The position numbers and the translations under genes were made by a program. From positions 1 through 7,544 of the forward strand of contig DATFDL010000410.1 of NCBI GenBank assembly GCA_035252155.1: a stretch of DNA of 7,544 nt, read 5' to 3'. Positions 1-4,818 of the stretch are shown here, one piece after another. Source of the stretch: JAICLL01 sp035252155 (GTDB lineage Bacteria; Planctomycetota; Planctomycetia; Pirellulales; JAICIG01). The notes under the pieces are model-generated. The model did no database searches. It was not told the origin of the DNA and saw only the letters and a program-made list of their open reading frames with translations. Numbering within the stretch: the first letter of the stretch is position 1; each line of letters starts with the position of its first letter.

Positions 1-187
1 TCTGTCAAGTAATCATTGTTATTTTTCGATCAAATGAATGGGCTTCGCTGGTTGCGGCTTTAGGATGTCGCAAGTAATAGCGGGTCGGTTTGTCGCGGCG
101 GACAAAAAACAGCGCGGCAGCGAGCAGGCGAACGAACCGGCAGCGCGGATGAAATCGCCGTAAGTGGTTTTTGACTCGCCCGCCGCG

Positions 188-217
188 CACGGCGTTTGCA
201 AATTTGCACAAGCCGTG
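188..217. repeat. 30-bp near-perfect palindrome
   Basis: The dyad is centred between 202 and 203. CACGGC at 188-193 pairs with GCCGTG at 212-217, and the core TGCAAATTTGCA (197-208) is a perfect palindrome. Thirteen of the fifteen symmetric pairs match. Its AT core flanked by GC arms would suit a dimeric DNA-binding protein or a cruciform. No adjacent promoter is evident, so an operator role is only a possibility. Confidence 0.5.
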
Positions 218-242
218 GAAACTCGAGAGATTTGGCTGACCT

Positions 243-264
243 CCCCTGCCGCAGAGGGGCTTTT
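243..264 (+). terminator. Possible intrinsic terminator
   Basis: CCCCT (243-247) and AGGGG (255-259) form a GC-rich stem with a 7-nt loop, followed by C and four T's (261-264). It would act on rightward transcripts entering from the left edge. The T-tract is short and an alternative pairing (245-250 with 265-270) competes with it, so the call is weak. Confidence 0.3.
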
Positions 265-459
265 GGCAGGCGCGCGATTTCTCGACTTACGGCGATTCGA
301 AGCGTGAATGCCGCGGGAAACCCACCAAGCCAGATTTTTGGGATGATGCGGGGAGAGGGACAGCAGGAGTCGGGATTCAGAGGTCGGGGGTCAGGGAAGA
401 ACGACGACAGGGCGCGGAGGCGACAGGGCGAAGAAGGGCGGCGAGAAAGCTGCTGAGCG

Positions 460-481
460 AAACTGACACATGTCTCAGTTT
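460..481. repeat. 22-bp operator-like palindrome
   Basis: AAACTGA at 460-466 mirrors TCAGTTT at 475-481 around a central ACATGT (468-473). Ten of the eleven symmetric pairs match; only C467/C474 breaks the symmetry. It lies about 170 bp upstream of the Mur ligase promoter, which is far for a classical operator, so it may instead be a dispersed genomic repeat. Confidence 0.4.
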
Positions 482-653
482 TCGGAACCAGAGCTCGCCA
501 GCGCTTGCGTCGGCAAATAGCGATGCGTCGGAAGGACGCAGCAAGAAACAACGGCGCAAGCGCTTGCGACGGGCAAGCGACGAGGTGGGGGCTTGTTTTC
601 CGCAAGGTGTCACTAATTCGCGCTTTGTAATACGGAGCGTCCGAAAAGCCGCC

Positions 654-681
654 TTGACAGAGGGCGGAAACCTGCGAGAAT
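654..681 (+). promoter_or_regulatory. Predicted sigma-70-type promoter of the Mur ligase gene, within a dyad
   Basis: A perfect -35 hexamer TTGACA (654-659) is followed after 16 nt by GAGAAT (676-681), which matches TATAAT at four positions. Transcription would begin near 688, giving a leader of about 55 nt. An 8-bp inverted repeat, GAGGGCGG (660-667) and CCGCCCTC (683-690), encloses the spacer and -10, so the promoter may be a repressor target. CCGCC at 649-653 can compete for the same left arm. Confidence 0.55.
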
Positions 682-744
682 CCCGCCCTCAATTCACCCC
701 CTCCCCACGATACTTCCGGCAGCAAGGCACGGAGGCCTTACGCC

Positions 745-2133
745 ATGATCGACCGGGCCCCTCCGGCTCGCGGAACCAGCCTACGCCAGGTCCTGCCCGA
801 CGCTGTCTTTACGTCGGGCGACGTGGAGGTACGCAGTTGCTGCACCGATAGCCGACAGTGCCGGCCAGGCGACCTCTTCGTGACACTGCTCGGTGGGGCG
901 TCTGACGGAGGCGAGTGTGTCGCCGAAGCTATCGAGCATGGCGCCACCGCCGTTCTCAGCGATCGGCCGCTGCCTGGCTGCACGGTGCCGTTGTGCGTTG
1001 TTGACGACGTCCGCGACGCCTATGGAAGACTCTGTCAGGCCCTCGCCGGATATCCTGCTCGGTCGCTGAAAATCGTCGGTATCACCGGCGCCAGCGGCAA
1101 AACCACCACAAGTTATCTCTCCGCCGCCGTGCTGGCCGCCGGCGGTTGGCGATCGGGCGTCTTGGGTACGCTGGGATACTTCGACGGAAATGAATGGCAG
1201 AACGCTTGCTGGACCACACCGCCTCCGCCGGTATTGGCCCAGTGGTTGGCCCGGATCGCCGCGGCCGGCTGCACCCACGCCGCCGTCGAAGTCTCGGGCC
1301 ACGCCCTCGCTCAGAAGCGCGTGGCGGGTCTTGATTTCGACGTGGCCTGTGTCACCAACGATCACCATGGCTTCAAAGGCCATCGCAAAGCCCAGTTGTT
1401 CGATCATCTGCTGCCTGAAGGCTTCGCGGTGGTCAATGTCGATGATCCGTTGGCTGAAAATTTTCTGTCGCGGCTCGATGGACCCGTGCTGACGGTCGGT
1501 ATGCGCGGGGCGGCCGAAGTAACCGCCCTGCCGCTCGAACAATTCCCCAGCGAACAGACGTTTCTGCTCTCGGTCGGCGACGAATCAATCCCCGTGCGGT
1601 CGCCACTGATCGGCCATCAAAACATTTACAACTGCCTGGTGGCCGCGGCCGTTGGCCTGGCGTATTCCATCGATTTGCCAACCATCGTGCAGGGCCTGGA
1701 GGTGGTCCAGCGCGTGCCCGGCCGGTTGGAGCGAATCGAGTGCGGACAGCCGTTCAGCGTCTTTGTCGACGATGCCCGCACGCCCGGCGCCCTGAGCCGT
1801 TGCCTCAAGACCTTGCGAGCAGTCACCAGCGGTCGCTTGATCTGCGTGTTTGACGCAGGCGGCGACCGCGATAAGCCAAGCGGCGGGCAGATGTACCGGG
1901 CGGTCGAATCGGCCGCCGACCTGGCGGTGCAGGTCGTTGACGATCGGCGTGAAGCGATCGCGTCGGCGCTGGGCCATGCCCAGCCCGGCGATTGCGTATT
2001 GATTGCCGGCAAGAGTCACGAGACGACCCAGGCCCCCGGCGACAAACATTACGAATTCGGCGATCGGCAGGTGGCTCGGCAGTGTCTGTACGAATCGCTG
2101 GCGGCCGAGCGGTTGTATCGAGCGAGTGCCTGA
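745..2133 (+). CDS. murE: MurE-like Mur ligase lacking the DAP-recognition motif
   Basis: This is a 462-residue cytoplasmic Mur ligase of the MurE type, a family that joins an amino acid (usually meso-diaminopimelate or lysine) to UDP-MurNAc-dipeptide using ATP. The N-terminal UMP-binding domain has CTDSRQCRPGDLFV (about 33-46). The ATP loop GITGASGKTT spans 112-121 with K119. EVSGHAL (182-188) replaces the usual EVSSHAL. K215 is the likely counterpart of the carbamylated lysine. The C-terminal domain has VDDARTPGAL (341-350) for VDYAHTPDAL, then FDAGGDRD, and GKSHET (422-427) for GKGHET. The DNPR segment that recognises DAP in MurE is missing between about 392 and 399, and the TN...DYHG loop is about 8 residues short. 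GGAGG at 731-735, 9 nt before the ATG, supports the start. No murF or other dcw gene follows, so this may be a specialised paralogue with a changed substrate. Confidence 0.85.
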   Translation: MIDRAPPARGTSLRQVLPDAVFTSGDVEVRSCCTDSRQCRPGDLFVTLLGGASDGGECVAEAIEHGATAVLSDRPLPGCTVPLCVVDDVRDAYGRLCQALAGYPARSLKIVGITGASGKTTTSYLSAAVLAAGGWRSGVLGTLGYFDGNEWQNACWTTPPPPVLAQWLARIAAAGCTHAAVEVSGHALAQKRVAGLDFDVACVTNDHHGFKGHRKAQLFDHLLPEGFAVVNVDDPLAENFLSRLDGPVLTVGMRGAAEVTALPLEQFPSEQTFLLSVGDESIPVRSPLIGHQNIYNCLVAAAVGLAYSIDLPTIVQGLEVVQRVPGRLERIECGQPFSVFVDDARTPGALSRCLKTLRAVTSGRLICVFDAGGDRDKPSGGQMYRAVESAADLAVQVVDDRREAIASALGHAQPGDCVLIAGKSHETTQAPGDKHYEFGDRQVARQCLYESLAAERLYRASA

Positions 2134-2291
2134 GGTTCAAACGAATCATGTGAAAAGCTCCATCGTCAGCGTGCACGATTTGCGGGAATCGTTTACGCGA
2201 CCCTCCCTCCTGGGTCGGAGCAGTAAGCTTGTCGGGTCCGCGGTCTCTGGGTCGGCCGCTCCGGCAGGTGCTTCGCGATGGAGCTTTATGA

Positions 2292-2334
2292 CTGAGCACC
2301 GGGGTGGCGGCTTGCCGCCGCCCCGGTCGCTCAG
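2292..2334. terminator. Strong GC-rich hairpin, probable bidirectional terminator
   Basis: CTGAGC (2292-2297) pairs with GCTCAG (2329-2334), ACCGGGG (2298-2304) with CCCCGGT (2321-2327), and GGCGG (2306-2310) with CCGCC (2315-2319), closing a CTTG loop. The stem has about 19 pairs, with one bulge and one G-U. It has no T-tract on either side, so it is not a canonical intrinsic terminator, but its position between convergent genes fits transcript-end formation. Confidence 0.45.
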
Positions 2335-2349
2335 GGATCACCGCGGCAG

Positions 2350-2382
2350 CCGAGAGGCGGCGCGATTTACGCGACCTCTCGG
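2350..2382. terminator. Second hairpin between the convergent genes
   Basis: CCGAGAGG (2350-2357) pairs exactly with CCTCTCGG (2375-2382), and CGCG (2361-2364) with CGCG (2370-2373) inside it. It sits immediately beyond the stop of the minus-strand membrane protein gene and abuts the palindromic repeat at 2381-2412. No T-tract follows it. Confidence 0.35.
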
Positions 2383-2412
2383 CCGCTCGCAGAACGGAAT
2401 TCATTCCGTTCC
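2381..2412. repeat. Palindromic repeat, copy 1
   Basis: The core is GAACGGAAT (2392-2400), TC, ATTCCGTTC (2403-2411): 9-bp arms around 2 nt. With the preceding GGCCGC-TCG it matches 3832-3864 in the same orientation over about 32 bp, with one single-base indel and two substitutions by eye. The copy overlaps the 3' end of the membrane protein gene and supplies its TGA stop (2401-2403). Confidence 0.75.
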
Positions 2413-3753
2413 TGGCGAGCTTGGCGTCTGCGAGTCGAGAGCCGCCCCCCCCGCGACATCGGCGGCTGCTTCCGAGGCCGACACGGTAGCGACGCCCGCG
2501 GCGTCCTTTTCGAGCGGCGGAAGTCCGTAGGCTTGATCGGCCTGCTCCAGATGCACGTCGTCAAAGTCGGTGCCGTCGTCGTCGCGACGCAAGAGAAAAT
2601 AGATCGCCGTTGAAGCGGTCCAGAAGTAGCTGTACACAAAGCCCAAGGCCAGTAGTCGCACGCAACCATTCCAGAACCAAAGCAATCGCACGCCCCACTG
2701 GCCCGCGGTGCTCAACTCATCCGGCGCGGCGAGCAGCTCGTACATTCGTTCGTTGCCGGTCATCCAACTCGCGGCCCAGTGCGGTAGGTAGATGACCCAT
2801 TCGGCGAAGTAAGCCACGAACAACCAACCGAGCCCGCCGAGCACCGTCACCACCGCCGCATAAAACAGATAGTGCAGCGGGCGATGATACACATACGACC
2901 ACGAGCGACTGAGCGCATCGAAACTGTCGGTACCCTCGGTGCTGATCGTGGGCCACATCAGCGGCCAGCCGAAGAGCATCGCCAGCAACAGCAAGACCAT
3001 CAAGATGGCGAGCATCAGCGCCAGCGGCCAGACGATAGCGGCCACCAACACGCCGACATCGACCCACATCAGCAACCCCAGTACGAAAAGCGGGCAGGCG
3101 CAGACGAGCACGCCGAACAATGGCAAGAGTGGCGCCGCAAAGTAGCTGCGCCATTTACTGGCGGCGTAGCGTACCGCCGCTTTGAGCCCGATCGTTTCCT
3201 CGCGGCCAAACTCCAGGGCCGCGCGGCGCGTGATCGCGCCGCCGAAGAAAGCCCAAACCGCCGCCGCCCAAAAGCAGCACAGCAGCAGAAACGCCAGCCC
3301 GGTGACGCCTAGCTCGCGGTCGAAGAGCTGACGGAATGGGGTGCGAAGCTGCTGCCATGCGCCGAGAAACGGATTGCCCGGATAACTGCCCAGCCGCGGC
3401 GGATCGTCCTGCCAAACCGGGTGTGCGGGCGACAGTACCTGTTCGGGCACGAGTCGCGGGCGGTCGACTTGGTTGGCCGGCTCGACGCCGAGCCACGGCG
3501 CGCCACCAGCAATGCCCGGCTCGATCCAGGGGCATCTTTGGTAGGCGGGCAGCCAATCGACCAGCGGTTTTTCCTGCGTACCGCCGAAGACCCGCGCCAA
3601 GGTCCACCAACCGAGAACCGTCAGCAGCACTCCGGCCGCTGCCAGCAACAGGTGCCCTGTCCGAATCGACACGCGGAACGCCCGGACCAGCAACAGCCAG
3701 GGAAAGAGATCGAGCCAGGCGATTTCGCGCACCGCATCACGCTGTTCGGGCAT
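2401..3753 (-). CDS. Polytopic membrane protein of unknown function
   Basis: This 450-residue protein has about six or seven hydrophobic segments, near residues 34-55, 150-172, 205-230, 232-263, 295-320 and 353-387. A non-membrane stretch of about 90 residues (57-145), rich in Pro and Trp, lies between the first two and would be either a periplasmic or a cytoplasmic domain. The basic segment 176-203 (ITRRAALEFGREETIGLKAAVRYAASKWR broken over two lines of charge) and the SFDALSRSWSYVYHRP block (277-292) resemble conserved planctomycete membrane proteins I have seen, but I know no function. The C-terminus (391-450) is acidic then Ala/Ser-rich and likely soluble. No strong ribosome binding site precedes the ATG. 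A good promoter lies 42-69 nt upstream. The last codons and the stop lie in a dispersed repeat, so the native C-terminus may have been altered. Confidence 0.85.
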   Translation of the reverse strand: MPEQRDAVREIAWLDLFPWLLLVRAFRVSIRTGHLLLAAAGVLLTVLGWWTLARVFGGTQEKPLVDWLPAYQRCPWIEPGIAGGAPWLGVEPANQVDRPRLVPEQVLSPAHPVWQDDPPRLGSYPGNPFLGAWQQLRTPFRQLFDRELGVTGLAFLLLCCFWAAAVWAFFGGAITRRAALEFGREETIGLKAAVRYAASKWRSYFAAPLLPLFGVLVCACPLFVLGLLMWVDVGVLVAAIVWPLALMLAILMVLLLLAMLFGWPLMWPTISTEGTDSFDALSRSWSYVYHRPLHYLFYAAVVTVLGGLGWLFVAYFAEWVIYLPHWAASWMTGNERMYELLAAPDELSTAGQWGVRLLWFWNGCVRLLALGFVYSYFWTASTAIYFLLRRDDDGTDFDDVHLEQADQAYGLPPLEKDAAGVATVSASEAAADVAGGAALDSQTPSSPGTE

Positions 3754-3794
3754 CAGCCGCTCACGATCAGAAAAGGGAGGGAAGAAACGCCGGC

Positions 3795-3822
3795 ATTATA
3801 GGCGGTGCGTAAAACCGTGCAA
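3795..3822 (-). promoter_or_regulatory. Predicted promoter of the membrane protein gene
   Basis: On the minus strand a perfect TATAAT (3800-3795) follows TTGCAC (3822-3817) with a 16-nt spacer. Transcription would start near 3788, leaving a leader of roughly 35 nt before the ATG at 3753. This makes the gene independent of yacG upstream, although read-through is possible. Confidence 0.6.
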
Positions 3823-3831
3823 GAAAGGGCC

Positions 3832-3864
3832 GGCCGCCTCGTAGAACGGAATTTATTCCGTTCC
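3832..3864. repeat. Palindromic repeat, copy 2
   Basis: GAACGGAAT (3844-3852), TT, ATTCCGTTC (3855-3863), preceded by GGCCGCCTCG, is the second copy of the element at 2381-2412, in direct orientation. A degenerate half-copy (TTTATTCCG, 3880-3888) lies 28 nt further on and contains the TAA stop of yacG. The two full copies bracket the membrane protein gene together with its promoter. Confidence 0.75.
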
Positions 3865-3880
3865 GCTTCACAAACCGAGT

Positions 3881-4063
3881 TTATTCCGACTCCCCGTCGA
3901 TCTCTTCCCCGTCTTCGTCGGTCCGTTCGACCGGCACCGAATAACTTTCTCCGAGCCAACGCCCCAGATCGACCCGCCGGCAACGCTCGCTGCAAAACGG
4001 CAGCGAGCTCGATTCGCTCGTGTCAAACCGCTTTCGACAGATCGGGCATCGGATCAAAGACAC
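3881..4063 (-). CDS. yacG: DNA gyrase inhibitor YacG (zinc-binding)
   Basis: This 60-residue protein has the full YacG signature: CPIC (C6, C9), then PFCSERC (C24, C28), and RRVDLGRWLGESYSVP (29-44). The four cysteines bind one zinc ion. In E. coli, YacG binds the GyrB C-terminal region and blocks DNA binding by gyrase. The C-terminal tail (47-60) is strongly acidic, as is common in the family. The start is GTG at 4063-4061, only 2 nt after the TAG of the upstream secreted protein gene. I see no good ribosome binding site of its own, so translational coupling is likely. The stop TAA lies in a degenerate copy of the intergenic repeat. Length and motif leave little doubt about the family; activity on this organism's gyrase is inferred. 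Confidence 0.93.
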   Translation of the reverse strand: MSLIRCPICRKRFDTSESSSLPFCSERCRRVDLGRWLGESYSVPVERTDEDGEEIDGESE

Positions 4064-4065
4064 GT

Positions 4066-4737
4066 CTACTTGGCCGCACTGGCTGGGTCGATCGGCGTGC
4101 GGGCCTGGAACGCCAGGCTCTTGAGAAACTTGCTGGCGGCGATGTATTCGTCGGCACTGTAGTGATCGATTTTCGAGTGGAGCTTGTCGTCCAAATTACC
4201 GATCGCATGTTGGATCTCACGATAGTTCTCCGTGCCCAGGCCCGACCCCTGCGGATCTCCGGCGGCCTGCGAGAACAAACCCTCGACCTGATGCCGTTCG
4301 TTGTCGAAATCCTTGTTCCGAAGCACCGAGGGCCATTTGAGCACGCCGTGCGCGGGATCGAAGTCGTTGGGCGAAAGCGGCGCGGGCATCCGCGACTTGC
4401 TGAAGGCCACGAGCTGCTCTTCGGTTGGGGCGGGATGCTGCAGCGCCTGTTCGGCCCGGTAGCTGGCGTGCATCCGCCGCATATCGAAATACGTGGCTTC
4501 GAACTTTTTCCGGTTGTCGAGGTACGCCGAGTAGGCTTGTTGATAATTGATCAAGGCTCGCGACGTGTTGAGATTGTATTGCCCCATCGAATTGATGATC
4601 CCTCCGGGGCTGAAACCGCCCAGCCCAGAGCCGTAGCCGCCGCCTCGCCCGTAACCGCGACGGTAAGCCAGGGCGGAATCTGCGGCGGCCACCAACACCG
4701 CCGCAACGAGCAACACCATGCACAAGTTGGATTTCAT
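4066..4737 (-). CDS. Secreted Gly/Tyr protein, tandem paralogue A
   Basis: This 223-residue protein has an N-terminal signal peptide: MKSNLC, a hydrophobic core (about 7-18) and a probable cut after SALA (24). A short Arg/Gly/Tyr-rich segment (25-42) leads into GGFSPGGIINSMGQYNL and a mostly helical, charged domain to the C-terminus. I recognise the style as planctomycete but know no function. The mature domain is about 80% identical to the protein encoded at 4819-5592 by my manual alignment over 186 residues. I chose ATG 4737 over an in-frame GTG at 4746 for two reasons: GAGG (4749-4746) is then an 8-nt-spaced ribosome binding site, and the paralogue starts at the same place (MKSK). It has its own promoter (4780-4807), and yacG follows after 2 nt, presumably in one mRNA. 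Confidence 0.85.
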   Translation of the reverse strand: MKSNLCMVLLVAAVLVAAADSALAYRRGYGRGGGYGSGLGGFSPGGIINSMGQYNLNTSRALINYQQAYSAYLDNRKKFEATYFDMRRMHASYRAEQALQHPAPTEEQLVAFSKSRMPAPLSPNDFDPAHGVLKWPSVLRNKDFDNERHQVEGLFSQAAGDPQGSGLGTENYREIQHAIGNLDDKLHSKIDHYSADEYIAASKFLKSLAFQARTPIDPASAAK

Positions 4738-4779
4738 CGCAGGCACCTCGGGAATTTCGAGCGCGCTTCCCCCCTACCG

Positions 4780-4807
4780 ATCATAACCGCAACCCGGCCC
4801 AAGGCAA
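4780..4807 (-). promoter_or_regulatory. Promoter of paralogue A
   Basis: On the minus strand TTGCCT (4807-4802), a 16-nt spacer and TATGAT (4785-4780) form a sigma-70-like promoter. The same hexamers, spacing and flanks (TTGCTTGCCTTGGG before; CGGTAGGGGG after) recur at 5634-5661 before paralogue B, so the duplication carried the promoter along. That conservation is the main support. Confidence 0.65.
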
Positions 4808-4818
4808 GCAAACCGGCG

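Larger units (their letters stand above)
153..297. repeat. 145-bp element bounded by a perfect 13-bp inverted repeat, with two internal hairpins
   Basis: AATCGCCGTAAGT at 153-165 is exactly complementary to ACTTACGGCGATT at 285-297, with 119 nt between the arms. Inside lie a 30-bp near-palindrome (188-217) and a second hairpin (243-270, either CCCCT/AGGGG or CCTGCC/GGCAGG). As RNA this would fold into a three-way junction; as DNA it has the form of a small non-autonomous element with terminal inverted repeats. I see no target-site duplication at the edges and no coding capacity. Confidence 0.45.
1..744. other. Long gene-free, dyad-rich region upstream of the Mur ligase
   Basis: I find no credible protein gene here. 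The open frames on both strands give Arg/Pro/Ser-rich translations without recognisable domains or good ribosome binding sites. The first ~60 bases are relatively AT-rich, and a gene may end just left of the window. The region holds a 13-bp inverted repeat enclosing two hairpins (153-297), a dyad at 460-481, a strongly purine-biased stretch (about 349-460), a short hairpin at 524-540, a 14-bp palindrome at 555-568 and a promoter at 654-681. The downstream gene probably uses only the last ~100 bases for its own expression. Confidence 0.6.
2134..2400. other. Convergent intergenic region with several hairpins
   Basis: These 267 bases lie between the convergent ends of the Mur ligase and the membrane protein gene. 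I see no gene, but there are stem-loops at 2175-2192 (ACGATT/AATCGT), 2198-2217 (CGACCC/GGGTCG), 2292-2334 and 2350-2382. The 11-bp word TTTACGCGACC occurs twice (2192-2202 and 2366-2376). The arrangement suits bidirectional termination plus repeat-derived sequence. Confidence 0.6.

Noticed and set aside
3..77. Frame open from the left edge to TAA at 75-77, possible tail of an upstream gene
   Set aside because: Only 24 codons are visible and none form a recognisable family end. It cannot be told from chance.
65..163. Forward 33-codon frame starting MSQVIAGRF
   Set aside because: AGG lies next to the ATG with wrong spacing, no similarity is recognised, and the stop falls inside the inverted-repeat arm. 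Too weak to call.
196..456. Forward 86-codon Arg/Gly-rich frame
   Set aside because: It covers the purine-biased tract, which yields few stops by composition. No ribosome binding site or family.
60..725. Minus-strand open frame of 221 codons
   Set aside because: The translation is Arg/Pro/Ser/Cys-rich with no domain. It runs across hairpins and the forward promoter, and its start falls inside the leader of the Mur ligase gene.
781..1542. Minus-strand frame of 253 codons opposite the Mur ligase
   Set aside because: Shadow of the GC-rich coding strand. The Mur ligase motifs on the plus strand are unambiguous.
2003..2530. Plus-strand frame of 175 codons across the convergent gap
   Set aside because: Overlaps the ends of both neighbouring genes and the hairpins. 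The translation is low-complexity with no family.
4738..4746. GTG at 4746 as start of paralogue A
   Set aside because: The GTG overlaps the GAGG ribosome binding site, and the paralogue begins at the ATG equivalent to 4737.
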